From the NCBI RefSeq assembly GCF_026151205.1, contig NC_087072.1, positions 4,512,084 to 4,576,083 on the forward strand: 64,000 bases of DNA, written 5' to 3'. This document shows positions 23,201 to 36,200 of this stretch, piece by piece (the first letter of the stretch is position 1; the number at the start of each line of letters is the position of its first letter). The notes beneath the pieces were generated by a model that searched no databases, was not told the DNA's origin, and saw nothing but the letters and a program-made list of their open reading frames with translations. This DNA comes from Bolinopsis microptera. Lineage: Eukaryota; Ctenophora; Tentaculata; Lobata; Bolinopsidae. The position numbers and the translations under genes are program-made.

Positions 23201-23464
23201 CAAACACTCCTACATAACTGACAGCTAATTAGCTTGATCCGGGGACCGACTGACATAACTGACAGACATGATAGGACAGACTGACATACTGGAGTGCGAG
23301 ACTGACATTGTGACTAAAAAAAGACTGACTGACTCAACTTATTAAAGTCATATAATTATTGTCATTAATTGAAACATTTGCAGATTGGAGGGGTTTGGCT
23401 GGCTCAGAGTTTGACACACAAGATAAAATCAGTTACAGCTGGCTATTATCAGCATCATAAATGA
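14151..23464 (+). CDS. Tetraspanin (TspanC8-like), seven readable exons
   Basis: Tetraspanins are four-pass membrane scaffolds; TspanC8 members guide the protease ADAM10. Readable exons are 14151-14219, 14350-14535, 14745-14819, 20182-20292, 20506-20595, 22870-23001 and 23384-23464, all joined in phase 0 with GT/AG sites. They encode a short N-terminus and TM1 (VKYSLFAFNILFW|LLGSVLLVIAIW), a small loop, TM2 with the polar turn GALREN, TM3 (FATSLVILFLGEAAVGIL), a large loop with FKCCG, GVPYSCC and TGC motifs, and TM4 (YYIGGAALGVAVVQ|IGGVWLAQ). The visible parts give 247 residues. One exon of about 30-40 codons, the helix before CCG, is missing between 14819 and 20182, where scrambled block 3 lies. 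The large loop has ten cysteines instead of the usual eight. The family is firm; the exact subfamily is not. Confidence 0.92.
14350..14535 (+). CDS. Tetraspanin exon 2 (TM1 end, small loop, TM2)
   Basis: Acceptor TTTCAG, donor CAAGTG|GTAAGT; 62 codons from LLGSVLLVIAIW to GALRENVKFLQV. GALREN is the conserved TM2-TM3 turn. Confidence 0.92.
14745..14819 (+). CDS. Tetraspanin exon 3 (TM3)
   Basis: Acceptor ACTTCAG, donor GAAAAG|GTAGGA; 25 codons forming TM3 with the typical LGEAAVGILAFV pattern. Confidence 0.88.
15475..18370. other. Scrambled, homopolymer-rich block 3 in tetraspanin intron
   Basis: Extreme runs of G, A and T (for example 17660-17715, nearly all G) and no coherent repeats or frames, with ordinary sequence on either side. 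It sits exactly where the missing tetraspanin exon is expected. A perfect 12-bp inverted repeat, GTTAAGGGGGTT at 18231-18242 and its complement at 18266-18277, is readable at its right edge. Confidence 0.6.
18841..19830 (+). mobile_element. LINE reverse transcriptase remnant in tetraspanin intron
   Basis: The open frame at 18841 carries the polymerase catalytic motif in TMYADDTKIW, followed by LQRDINSLQNWAHHNKM and FHPSKSHVLSI. After frame breaks come EKDLGIHINSKLDWSHH, LLKRTCYFTKNT, the frame at 19357-19590, and a C-terminal YYFYRAHILWNKLP-like end near 19690-19740. The order fits the palm, thumb and C-terminus of Jockey/CR1-type non-LTR elements. It is truncated at the 5' end and contains several frameshifts, so it is inactive. 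It lies in the same orientation as the host gene. Confidence 0.82.
20182..20292 (+). CDS. Tetraspanin large-loop exon (CCG, PxSCC)
   Basis: Acceptor TTATCTGCAG, donor AAACTG|GTATGT; 37 codons beginning FKCCG and ending GVPYSCCKL. It holds seven cysteines, including an FKCC pair where relatives have one. Confidence 0.93.
20506..20595 (+). CDS. Tetraspanin large-loop exon (FCG)
   Basis: Acceptor CTACCAG, donor CCAATG|GTGAGT; 30 codons, DLQVNLFCGVK to NKYVPM, with cysteines in FCG and EYC. The phase fits both neighbours. Confidence 0.82.
20820..20945. repeat. CpG-rich repeat copy
   Basis: GCGCGGCGCGGCC near 20901 is shared with the cluster near 10319, with further CpG-rich flanks (GGCCGCGCTCGACAATCG near 20831). 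It is an intronic copy of the unexplained repeat. Confidence 0.45.
21306..22617. mobile_element. Putative DNA element with TAACCC...GGGGTAA inverted ends
   Basis: The left end (TAACCCGTAAGTTCCATGCC) and the complement of the right end (TTACCCCTTAGTTCCATGGC) match imperfectly over about 30 bp. Just inside both ends are copies of CACCCGAATAAA and AAATTTGCCCGAATT in the same orientation. The interior has no transposase and includes the GGA-rich array. It could be a non-autonomous transposon; the ends are not sharp and no target duplication is evident. Confidence 0.45.
21671..22089. repeat. GGA/GACTGAGGA-rich minisatellite
   Basis: About 420 bp of purine-only-biased tandem sequence built from GAGGAGGA and GGACTGAGGA variants. 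It creates long spurious Ser/Pro-rich open frames on the minus strand. Such purine tracts can form triplex DNA and expand. Confidence 0.9.
22870..23001 (+). CDS. Tetraspanin exon (loop end, TM4 first part)
   Basis: Acceptor CCTTTCAG, donor GTTCAG|GTGAGT; 44 codons including YETGCLVTMEQWF and IGGAALGVAVVQ. The GC pair and following helix match the end of the large loop. Confidence 0.92.
23384..23464 (+). CDS. Tetraspanin last exon (TM4 end, cytoplasmic tail)
   Basis: Acceptor CATTTGCAG; 26 codons, IGGVWLAQSLTHKIKS to YYQHHK, then TGA at 23462-23464. Confidence 0.9.
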   Translation: MGGVWLAQSLTHKIKSVTAGYYQHHK

Positions 23465-24159
23465 GGGAGGAATCGACTCAGCCGAGACAAATTGTGATAA
23501 TCTGTTGTGACCTGGACCACCGCCCTTTCTGTCAGCGTGGTGAAAATGAAGGCCTGAACCAAAACACTGAATTCAAGAGAACAAAATATCGTTGGCTTAG
23601 ATAAGAATCATAAAATAAGTTTATTTTTATTTGATCGCATACATTGAAGATATTTTTCAAGTCTTCCTTTATTTTCGATTTTTATCTTCCCAGAATTCAT
23701 TTAAACATTAAAGTATCGTGTGTAACTTTAATCTTTACTTTTAGTTCATAGTTTTCGTGTTTTAGTAATTACAAATTATCGAAGAAAAAGCATTTATTTC
23801 ACTCCTTATCAGAAGAGAAAAAGATCCTTTAATCAAGAGTTTTAACAGTTACTTTTTCTGATAGCCTAAATGGGAGGTTACATTTTTTTGTTGGAAGATA
23901 ATTGCACAGTCATGTTTCTCCTCCCAGTATCTGTTAAGCTGAGTTTGATTAATAGCCTCTTTCCCAATGATATTCAAAGGTCTGATCTTTGTTATAAATT
24001 AATTCGCTTCTAAATGCATTCACGGACATTTCATGACATTTAGAGACTGTAGATAAACCTTGTTTCAGATTTCTGTTGATTTGTATAGATCTTACACTAT
24101 ACCATATTACCATTATATATTTGATTTGTTACTGTAGAAGTAATGATTTTAAATTGGTT

Positions 24160-24165
24160 AATAAA
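24160..24165 (+). terminator. Candidate polyadenylation signal of tetraspanin
   Basis: AATAAA about 700 bp after the stop codon; an ATTAAA near 23707 is an alternative. The 3' UTR would be 23465 to about 24185. Confidence 0.4.
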
Positions 24166-24189
24166 AACATGAGCTTGGCGTATATCTCG

Positions 24190-27098
24190 AACCAGTGGTG
24201 ACGTCTATAAATACGGATTATGAAATGGGTTCAGTCAGGGCTGACGCAATTTGGTTGTAATTGACCTGTCTTTTGGAGGGCCCCTAACGGTTTTGTAGAA
24301 ACATCTAACTTAACTTCTGGACAGACTTAGTATAATAGGGGATCTAAGTACTTTCAAATAAAGGTCACTTTCAAAAACTTAATTTAACAACGTGGATATG
24401 ATGCGGCGTCACATCTTCACATAATATGCGCGGCTCAATCTACGCACGTGGTACAAGCTGAGGAAACCAATATCATCTATCAAAATCGATCCGCGCCCGA
24501 CGAATCATACACTACCTACCGTAGCAATCAGAAGGACTTTCTACAAAACTGTACCAAATAAGATGGTCGAAAATCAAGTGTTTTAAAAAATAACATGGAA
24601 ATACAAATTTCTTGAAACTTTTGTGGTTATATTTTCTTGTGTTTGAAGTAATATCTCAAAATTGGCACATAGAAATTCGCCCAAACTCGTACAGATTGTT
24701 CCTATTATTGTTATTTTACTATTTGGAAATTTTAAAGAAAATTTATCAACCCGATCTCGAGATAAATGCCTTGGTACCAAATATTGTACCTTGGTACAGT
24801 TTGGTACAGAAAGTCCAACTCATAGCAATAAAGCATATTGTAGGGACTGACAATGGGAGAATGGTGAATGGAGTGGGGACAGACTTTCACTGTTTATCCC
24901 TCATAAGTACCGCTGTCAGTACATCATGAGCATATCATGCAGTCTCAATCCCACCTCACTGTCAATTCTGGTAATTCGGCGACTAATGTCTAATTGGGAA
25001 CAATTGATCGGATCCCAAGTCTCGAATTCCCAAAATTGACAACTTAACTGTTCCACGTGTTTCGGTGGACCTTAGTGGTCTTTGTCGTGGACCGAGTAGA
25101 GTGCTCATTGAAGCAAATGATCTAAAGATTACGGAGAATCTATGGCAGAATAAGTAAAACACGTGATTTGAACAATCCAAATATTAGAGAATAAAGCAGT
25201 TTGTGACTTCGAAACGGGGATAATGCCTACTTCTCAATTAAAGTGTAAAATTTCGACTTAAGAGTTTTATAAAATATTGGAGCTCCAAATTTACGGCATC
25301 GTTGAAAAGAACTGATACTTTTTGACAACATTATATGGTCACTATTTTCAGTTGATAGGCCCAATCTTCTTTATGATGAAAGTAGCAGTAGGTTATTACA
25401 TAATTTTCTAAAGTAACTGCAGCATTCAACTGCAGTATTCTAAGTAGACATTATCCATTTTGTACTTTTACAACTTTTGATATATACAAGTAGAATTGAA
25501 CAAATTAACACAGTTTTCAAAACTTACCTTTCAGGAATCGTAAACTCTTAACATCATAACAGTTATCACCGTGTAAACTTTGCTCCGAAACTTGGATTGA
25601 TTCAAAACTGTATTTCGTACGATACTTATTAAATATAATAGAAACTTGAAAACTTTGCCAGTTATATATAGTAAATTGTTTAAAAAATTCTGTATGACAA
25701 ATGCTACCACAAATTACAATACAAGTTGAAAAACTCTAGGTGTTGTGCCTACGATTAGGAATGTGCGGAATGGGAGAAAAGGTGGAATAATTTAATGGTG
25801 GGTCGTTACTATAAAAGTAAGGCACATTATATCATAAATTAAAAATCAAAACTCTAGATATATCAAAACCTTTGGTAGCATTAAAAACATCGATGTATTC
25901 AGAATAGGGCAAGATAGCAGAAAATTTGAGGTACAAATTTCCAATTCTAGTTTATTCTCATGAAAATGTAGATTCATATCCAAATAGGTCTATTCAAAAA
26001 GTGAATCGGTATTCCCCGGCCAAGAAATCTACAGTTGATCACATGATTCGACCCATGCAGACAAATATTTTTGTAAAATGTTGCCAATTTCGTTTAAATT
26101 GTGTTATTAGTTTTTGTTATTTTGATATCCTAGAAAAGAAGCTGTCAGTCAACAATTGGCAACATTTCAATTTTGTATCTTTACGGCTTAAATAACAAAT
26201 AACAAACCATTAAGCTATTCAGAAATTCTGCTCTTGACTCATCAAATAATAATACATTTCTAGTTAACATTAATTTTGGTTGATGTAGGTATTATGTATC
26301 ACGTTTAGAAAATACTTCGTGTCCACCTTTAATAGTCTACGATACAATAACTATGTCCTTCCAGGAATTCAACATTTTGAAACAGATAACATCTTTTTTA
26401 TAGCACATTGGAAACTCAAGTTTGTGTCCCATTTAAAAAAAACCCTTTCCATAATCTCAATAAGTTACTAGGCTAATTGTTTGTCTATCACCAAGTTCAT
26501 AAGTTCGCAGTTATTTGGGCCAAATGAGTAGCGATCATCTTAACACTGCCACCAAAATACGAACACAGTTTTCACACACGGGTTGCACCTAACACTTAAC
26601 ACTCTTCATAACTTATAAGAACTTTAAAAATTAAAAAAACTTAAAAACATCCCGACGGGAAATTATTAGGTTAACCGCTATCTAGGGGATTATATTGTGT
26701 AGTCTGACTGTGGGTAAACGGTGCACTAACAGCTAAAACTCGGTCAAGAACAGAGAATATCCTCAAATCATACAACAAAAACAGGGAAAACAGTATATAA
26801 GTCCGGTTTCTCTTTTAGGTACGTGATCTACGTAGATGGTGGGACAACATTGGTCAAATTCCTTTCACACGGCTTGAAGTTGAATCGTCTCTCTTTCACA
26901 ACTCAATCAATTATTATTTCATATTATTCAGAAAGATAGAGAGTCACACACAGTATAAATCGATCTATAAATATCCTTCTGTAACAAAGGGGAAAGCTTA
27001 AAAAACTTTTTAAATTTATCAAATATACCCCGATCTGACACCTCGTTTCTTGTCATTTTGAAACGTGTTTTCTGTGACAATAGTCCGCAAGAGAGCAG
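24190..27098. other. Convergent intergenic space, tetraspanin and cyclin A 3' ends
   Basis: AT-rich sequence between the tetraspanin (+) and cyclin A (-) stop codons, holding their 3' UTRs. Small open frames only; no coding exon supported. Confidence 0.5.
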
Positions 27099-27254
27099 TT
27101 AGCACCCTTCCATCTCCAGGAGATCTTTGGGGGTGTGCATTGGTCCGGGAGACTTCTCTCTTGACTGGAGGGGTTCGACATCCACATGTGGCAGGTCCGT
27201 CCGGTTAGCTGCTATCAGAGTTCGTACCTTACTGTGTATCACCGCTAACTCGTC
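27099..27254 (-). CDS. Cyclin D copy A exon 6 (C-terminal tail, stop)
   Basis: Acceptor TTGTTTCAG; encodes DELAVIHSKVRTLIAANR and a charged tail ending TPKDLLEMEGC, stop TAA. The tail is poorly conserved with copy B apart from the start (DE) and the Thr-Pro near the end. Confidence 0.85.
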   Translation of the reverse strand, partial: DELAVIHSKVRTLIAANRTDLPHVDVEPLQSREKSPGPMHTPKDLLEMEGC

Positions 27255-30200
27255 CTGAAACAAAGATTTTGTTTTTAAACTCCAACGCGAAAAAGCGAGC
27301 ACACACGCGGACCCGGATTAGTTAGACAATATCTATAAATTATTCATGACACATATTATCTAAGCTCCCATCGTTATGGATTATCAGCATATCACCAACG
27401 TCTGAGTGTCTGCTTCCAGAGCAAACTGCACTGGCCTCGCGACCAGAAGTGTACGTATCAACCAGCGCTTTCACCCGACTGCTTACTTCACTCATCCGGG
27501 AAGCGTGTGTAATCTTTTCCGAGACACGCGGATTTTCTCAAATTAGCCCCTTTGAGGATACATATCTCGGAGTCTTCTCTTATGGCATGCTCTATGAAAG
27601 TATGGTGAAAGCACGACCGCACCCCAGATTGTGAAGCCGTACACTCCGCACACGAATAATAAGATCAGAAAATATTTTAAGTAGGGATCACGCGAGAGTG
27701 TTAAAAATGACTCGAACCAGCAAAGAGTCTGGTTCCTAGAGACGATATGGTGGTCGGAGGATGATGCAGGTGGTGTTACTGGTGGGATGGTTAGGGTACC
27801 AGAGGGAGCATGTGGTGGTAAGGTGCCAAAATGGCAACTCCTTGTCAACAAGTCCGGGCCTGAACAAAGTGGACACTCCACATTCTCTCACTACACCCGG
27901 AATATGGTGTGTTGTGGTGGAGTTACGTAAACCCCTAAAGTGACGTGTAAACTGTAAAGTTAACCCCCGGTGTTTGGTATTAGCTGATTGGCTCCCAATC
28001 CCCCCACACACACACACACCTCACCGGCCCCTTGTTTAACAGTCATGTTTCAAGACACCCCAGGGAGGAGGGCCTCCACTGTTTCCTGCACCACAATACA
28101 CTTTCAAATATCATCACCATTATAATGAAACTTGGTTTCTTATAATACTTTCGCTTAATACTTAGCCTCAGGCTTCTTTGGAAAGGAAAGCAAAAGTACT
28201 GTCTGTCAAGAAACCGGGAATGTTCTAGATAAAAAGGTACGGTCTTTCTGGGGAATGACGGAGGGCCTCACCTCAAGACCCAATTTATTGATTAGAATTA
28301 CTCTGCTCTGGATCTACAAACTCGTATGGGGATCTAGGTTCCCAGAATAGCTCCAAACTTCAAATAATAAGACAGTGGGCCATTTGTAGACTACTCAGAC
28401 TTAGATTTGCAATATATTTTCATTATTAGTCCAAACTCTCTTGCACACGGTTTATTTATTTCAGGCACACAAGAAGCTGGCTCCCAGCTGTGGAGCCGTA
28501 TCCTGCTAATTAGCAACTCAATTTATACTCTGGATTGGGTTTCTCTGCTGTAATTTCTCTGAAAACTTTACCAACGTGTCACTGTGAAACTGGAGACCAT
28601 GACACCTTGACAGCTTCACACCCAGCACCTTGAACCCACATTGGCTCTAATTGCAGGAGTAATTTTCAGATAATTGGGTGCAATTGGATGATTTCCTGGC
28701 TTAATTATCGTAAGGAGGGGCTAGTTGAGGAGGTTAGACGACAAAACGCACCTCGAGGGGATCTCCGTGGTACAAAGGACACAATATCTGATGATTGGCA
28801 TGTGAAAAGGAGCCCACTATCAACCCACTATCATCACTCTCCTCCCCACATACACTCTATCACTTAATACCGGGGCCCAGCCCTCTATCTCCCTTTCGTG
28901 ACACTATGTTCTATCCTACATAGTAACTGCATGGTGAAACTCCAAACGTAGCTTTCATCACCCACTATCCTTTACTTTCCCGCAACTTTCACGCTTTACG
29001 GGGTGACCCATATAGATAGTGTATTGTTAATGTTAGCAGTGCTATACTGCTGCTATACTGCAGTGCTATACCATGTATACTGCTGCTATCGACTCATTAA
29101 TTAGGTTGGGGACGAGTATCAACTATCAAGTTCAAGTTTCAACAATGTATCAATGTAGATCATATCTAGCGGCTTTACAAGCAATAATGACCCAACCCAA
29201 TAGCAATGCCGGAACCAACTCCGTCATTGCTATTTTCTAGGTTTCTTCCCTTCTCACACTATAACTCTTAATCACAAGATTTTAATGTAATTCTACAGCA
29301 ATTTCGAGCTTCTAGCAGCCAGCTTTGCTGTGAATTAACAAGACATTGTTAATTAAAACTAACAAGGATTAAGCTAATGATTGACTAGTTAGAATGAGGT
29401 TAGAATATGAGAATATGACACTGAATCTGTGTAAAGATATATTTGGATAAGGTCTAAGAATAAGGAATGAGAGATCTACATTGTAACACACATAATAATA
29501 ATGTGCTGAATAAACTGACGCTGAGTCTCATTATATACAAAATGTGAAAGTATTATCTCGACATAGAAGCATGGAATTCATTTTGCGCCTAGGTAGTTCC
29601 CACAAGGATTCTCCAAACTATTTACTCTATGGAAATACAAATAGTTTGCATTGTATTAATAAGTTATGACAAGAATCTGAAGCATTTATAGCCATTTATT
29701 TGCCGTGATTCGTATGAGGTATATGCTCTCACAAATTGTTGACGTAGTCCTCTAATGCCGACATTTCAAATCAATAACAAAAAAGAAAGATACCGAGTTC
29801 CACATAAACGTGAAAAACTCAGATTGCAGAAGCGTCCGTCTGAATATACTGAAGAAAGTTTATCAACAGAATAAAGTAAGGTAAAACACGCTAAATAAAA
29901 TAAATAAATAAATAATAAAATAAAGGATTTCTAAACTAACCTTGTTGATATCAACGAAGTGGCTCATCAGTTCAGGGAGAGTCCGTCGCAGTTCCATGTA
30001 CTTGGAACCCAGGGCGAATATGGCATCGTAGAGACATCCAGTAGCCATCATCGTACTGGAGTGCGGCAGAAACATATACTCTGAAATGGTTAAACTTTTA
30101 TAAACAGTTCCAGTTTGTAGAGGTATTTTGAGCAGAATGTTGCTGATCAAAATATTTAAAGGTCACGTTATGGTCAGATTTTCGCCATTTAATCGTCACG

Positions 30201-33200
30201 TACGGCGACAAACTGAGTTCCTGTAGGTCGCGTTTGCAGAAACTTTTACTAGCACTACAGATTTTCCGCCAAATTGAGTTGAAGCCTTTTTCTATTGATA
30301 TTAGGGAATAGCCGAATTAAGTATAGACATATCAGAATTCCCATAATAATACTCCGATTTCGGAATCATTCCTGTCAGGAAATCTTTGTATTTTGAAATG
30401 CATCAGATTCGTGGAAATATTGGGTTGAAGCAATGACACTTGTTTGGTGGTAATACAATATACATTACATAGGGGGAAATAGTTGACACATTTTCATACA
30501 TGTAAAGTTTATTCGGAGTGTCTTGCTCAAGACACACGTGTCAAAAAATTCGGGTGTAACAGACTTTGATCGTTCTCACAAGGATTCTTCTGCAAACATA
30601 TTGATACAATCAAGAAGTTGTTCGGAAGGTTTCGAGATTCATGTGATTATTGTCTTTCTTCGTAATAAGATTCAGGTGATTACTGTCCTTCTTTGTAATA
30701 AGATTCATGGGGAAGGTTAATGACAATGTGTTATTAGTGAAAATATTTTCACCCGTCTCTACAGAAAATTATAAATAGATGCTAGCATCACTCGTAGCTA
30801 TGTAAGAATAAAAATTTGCTTTTATCGATCAGATCGTATTTTGCCTGATTTTACCGATCGAAATTGTTTTAAACAGCAAATTACTGAAAAATTGTAGAAG
30901 TAATAACTCAGTTGGGTTAAAAATATGTCATACTAAAATTTGTAGCAGAATTTCAGTCCGACACAGGAAAAACTCGCCTTCTTATTGCGCTCATATTACA
31001 GTCTTGTGCCTTCAGCATACCCAAATAATATACTTATCTTGCGCTAAAAGGTCCGCTTTCAGCTCGAAAAGAAACGGGGACTCAATTTAATTAAAGTCGA
31101 TATTGTGCTAAATATTGTGTTTATTTAGCACTGATCAGCTAGTGCAAAATTTGTTTCAATAGCACTTAGAGCATGATTGAGCACATTTGATGCATGAAGA
31201 TTGGAGAGCGCAAAAAGTTTCAGCCTGGAGGTCCCGCAGATGCACATTTATTGTTGTTTTGTTCCGAGATAATCCAACTAGGCCAAATTAACAATGAAAG
31301 TTTCAAAATTTGAGAAGAGTCCTGGCGCATGCACGTTATTCAATCAATCGTAATTCATTTATTGATTCTCGATTGATAGTTGATACCATGGTTCATTATT
31401 TATTTGATAGACTAATCTAATGGCCATTAGTCTATTACATAATAAGTGACAAGGAATCAGTTAAGTTAAGGAATTAGTATCCATGATGATAGGAGGGCTG
31501 GTTTTCGTAACCAAATTACCGTATTATATCAGTATCATGAGGGACGAGGGTTGATTAGCAAATTTGAGAAATCAGAAGAGCATGATAAGTACAAACTTGT
31601 CAGTCGTGGAACTTTGGGACCAAATCCAACTCAAATCCGACAAATCGTATGGAAAAATGCCAATCAAACCACATCCGTGACTTGTCCTACTTCTTATAAT
31701 TTAACGGTTTTTTATTTTATTCTATCTTTATTTGAAATAAAACTGTTATTTCGTTCGTGACAGGATCATTATGAGAACTTGCATATTATGCGGACAAAGC
31801 CCTGAACAATATGGACGGAGAGACCAGTAATTACAATAAATATTGAGTTCCAGGGTCGGGTGGGGCATCCGGCTTTCTGGACACGCAAAGTTATTTTCAT
31901 GGTGACAATGCATCCTGGAATACACACATGCTACGTCTGAATGTATGTACAGTACCGAGAGCGGTGGTTCTTGTAAAGTCTCAAGATCTGCGAGATCATT
32001 AACAACATTGAAACGAGCTGAGGTAGTTATTGGGTTATCCCTCTCATTAAACTGGGACACGTTAGTTTCACGTGGCTATTAATTGCCCTGTAGCAGCAAT
32101 TCAGAACGCTAACTGGATTAACTTCAACTCAAATGAGTAAGGTAGATGAAACCTACAACATTTAGATTCTTTACTGCGGCATCATCAGAGTCACTTCATC
32201 TCGTACAAATACCTTAAATTAGGGTACCATACAGATGGGACCCTGTGAATTCCAATCGAGGCCTAGGCCAGACAGTGATAAATCCATGATCGTTTTTCTT
32301 TGTTAATACAATTGATAACCTAGCTTTGTTTACAATGAAGAGTGACAAAACTTCCATTTTGTTGACAAGAATAGACTAGTACTACCCGGTACAGGGCCGA
32401 TACCTTCCTCTCAATTGAGAGGAAGAATGGAGAACCGAGCCATAAAGTGATGCAGCCTTTCTACTTAGTTCCTACACAAAGGGGGGCATTCAAATTAAAC
32501 CCCCCAACTCCCCGATTAAAGATAGGATCACTTGCATCCAAGAACAACGATCTGAACAATGTCAGCCCTCAAAACATCCACGTGCATGGTCCTCTGCAAA
32601 GTTATTTTCACGGCCTACAATTTGGTGGAATAGCTATTGTTAGATTCTGGGTCAGTAATTATAGATAACAGGAATTATGATCCGCGGTGGACCGCACCTC
32701 ATTACCAAGACAATCCTTCTTAGTCTGACGACTGTAGTGGTTCAATGACATATTCAACTTATCCACATATCATACTGCAGTAGGTTTAACCAATTCCACC
32801 TCGACAAATCTATTAAACAGAGTGTATGTATTGTTATGGAAATCCGTGACCACCGAAAGCTCATGTGGCACCGGAAATATTAATCAAGTGCACGGTCTAA
32901 AAGAAAGACTAAAGACAAGTTGTGAATCTTTTGTCAGTGCTACTGGTACGGCTCGCAGAGGACCTTAAAAATAATTGTAGGGCAGCAGGAGCCACAACGT
33001 GGCTCTGCAGAAGCAGTTACGTTTTGAAAACTTGCAATTTGCAGAATGACAACATAGAAAGTTTTGTATTTAAACAAATTATCTCCAGAAGAATGTCCTC
33101 CATCCTTTGTTGTTTCGTTAAAAGCTCAATTTTGAAGGCTCGATTATTAAGAAGGCAGTAGCTAATAAACTGACCATTTTTTAATTATCCTTATCCGAGC

Positions 33201-36200
33201 AGTTATATCATTGTATGTGTAATATTAGAAGAAAAGGATATAACATGGTATAAGCTAGCTGTTGCTAATTTAAACCATGATCTGTAAAATGGAACTAGCA
33301 GAAAAGGCCTCCATGAGGAATTAAGATTGGTTTGACGGAAATAGAGCTCTTCATGAGGATTTACATTAGTGATAGTGGCTCTGGCAATGGCCAGACATTT
33401 CATCTGATGTGACAAGTCATCTTAATAGTTATCAGTGGCTACTGCCAATCTAAGACAGCTGACTCTCTGTCATAATGAGGCAATCTGATAAGCTATTAGC
33501 AATCTGATAAGCTATTAACAACTCAATCAACCCCTAATACAGTTTTAATGTAGCTTCAGCTTGAACCGTTGCCAGACTGATTTGGTGGCTGTAACGGCCT
33601 GCATGCGCTGTGTCTCCCAATAAAGAGTAATAAGTGGGCAATTCATAGTGACGGCGATGGTAACCGTTAAAATGTTCACATGTGACCCACTTGAACGGTG
33701 GGTCAGAACAATTTACCAGATAACGGACAATTTTCGGAGCTCTCTCAAGCGGCGGGGAGCTATTTAGTTAGTGTGTGACAGAGAGAGGTTGCTTTCCTTG
33801 TTAAAATCATGTCTAACCGACCATCAAATGAGAGGTTGAAATTGCTGGACTAAGTCCCTGATCATTGGCCAATTCATCACATAGAATCTGTACCGTCACT
33901 GCAGGGCGAGTAAATCTCGTCTGTAGTGCGGTCAATGATCCTTGGTTTAAGCGAGATTTGCCTACTTTAAACGCAGATTACTGTCCGACATGGTCCGGGC
34001 TAAGATGACACAGACACCTAATCCATCGAAACTCAGCCACTTCATGACTCGCAGTTTGAATATTTTACATAATCAGATCCCTCTCTAGTGCGGCGGCAGA
34101 ACATAAGTTAAATATTTAGATACTAAGTCTGATTTAACTGAATAGTTTAAACTGAGTTGTTAATCTCAATCGCAGAATTATAAAGAAGTAGTACCTGTAC
34201 AGCACATGTTTATGAGGGTTCTGGCGTGGTAAGTTACTCGGCTCTTAACTTGATCTGGTATCGGGAGTCTGTGGAGGAAGTGGTCTAACAGGTCGTGAGG
34301 TAGCACCGCGCTCGTGTCCCAATTCAACATGTTCAGTATTCGCAGCTCCCAACTCTGAAGGTGATTCTGATTTAGTTTTGTGAAATAGTGATAACAGTAA
34401 GGGGAAGGCATGTGGATTTATTTTGAGTATCTGTAAGTTGGTTGACAGAAGACTGTTGGGAGGAATGTTGAACTGATATACCAATCTGGATCCATTTACA
34501 AGTCACACGCTAACCGATACAAAAGTGATCGTATCTAGATACAAATTGTTTGATCCAGACAGTTTTGTGGTAACTGGCAATAGCATGCACTATTTCCCCC
34601 CAGTTACTGCCGAATTATGACACTGCGACATCTACCCAACTGGGGTTTCGTTATTTGGAAGCCTGCTATTGGCTGGCTGCACCAGTTCCGTGCAGTGATT
34701 GGATAATGGATATCGTCACCCTGACAAACTGCACTTGCGGCCGGGGGCTTCTCATGGGCAATTCCAACGCAGCTTAGGAGTAAATGGATTATGATATAAA
34801 AGTTGAAACCCAACTCTTTAATGGCATTACATGAGGGGAGTGGAGTTGTGTCAATGTACCCGATCAGAAAGTCTGAAGGAAACACCAATGCACTCACGTA
34901 CCTACTTGAACATTACCACATCTTATCTGTATTATACTAGCCTGTATTCTGGGTTGAAGAGCGGATAAAGCTAGCAATCTTGACGCCGTCAATTCTTGTT
35001 CAGTTTCACTACCGCTAAGCCGAGGGTACATACTACACACACGTAAACAATTGCTAACATTGATGCCAGTTTGGTCAATGACTCGAATGCTTCGATGTAA
35101 TGCAAGCGGTTCAAGGAATTCGGAAAGATTGAATGTTTATATTCAACCCATTGACGTTCTTAATATTATAGAATGTTCCCATTGTTCAAGAATATTCACA
35201 TAGAGCCTCGGTATTATACTATATGTTTTAGAAAACTCCAAAAAATGTATGCTCGTTACGTTGAAGAGCAAAAAACTTCCTCTCAAGTCTAGCAACGTTA
35301 AATAGATGATGGACTAAAATTAAAGGACCCTAGCTAGACGGCACGGATATGTTATATTATTGATAACGTAATGAAGTTTATTTTTTCTTACATTTCGGTT
35401 GCGAATACGATAAGGCACGCAAACAATTTCCAAGAATACCTTAGACAATAAATTCAAGAATGTGGGAGACTTTGATTACAGTAAGGTTCGTAATAAATTC
35501 AATACGTTGAGTACATTCATTCATCTATAAAGACACATTACATTGATTCTACCTCGATCTCCAGAAAATCTAGAAAACTCCTAAAGTAAACCTGCCGAAT
35601 TTCAAGGTCATGGTTTTGGGGTTGAACAGTAGTCGGCTAATTGTTGCGCGGAGCTAGAGTTGGGTTTCAATTAAACCACTTGTCGGGGGTCCCATGAGAT
35701 GATGAAATGGACCACTCCACCAGGAGCTTAGTCGCCCTCTCTGCACGTGCAATCTCTATCACCCTCACTTCTCGTTACATCAACATATTTTCAGGTCGAC
35801 CCCAAACAAACGGCCATATTGAGCCTATTTGAAATTGGAAGATGATGACATTGAGAATGATGTTGAGGGCACGTGCAAACTCCTTCATTAGCGGCCCTAC
35901 CTAAAAACTTAATTATCACTTTGAATTCGACCCAGTTGAGAGGGTCTAAAGACCGTTAATCGACAGTAATCTAATGTTAAAACGAGAACGAGCATTAGAC
36001 ATGTAACTATGCCCAGCATTCATTCTCGGCCGACCCATGTGGACAGGTATAGAGCACGACAAAACACAAAACTCCCCTGATTTTGTGTCACATGAATCTG
36101 TCCTCAGGGTTCCTCGACGGAGGCAGCTACCTGAATATATCGGGAATAAGTAGTTCCATTAAACGCCTTATGGGAGCCCAGTCTGCCGACCAATGATATC

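Noticed and set aside
27543-27881. 112-codon open frame (-) with one hydrophobic stretch
   Set aside because: Inside cyclin A intron 5, no family resemblance; hydrophobic run alone is not evidence of a gene.
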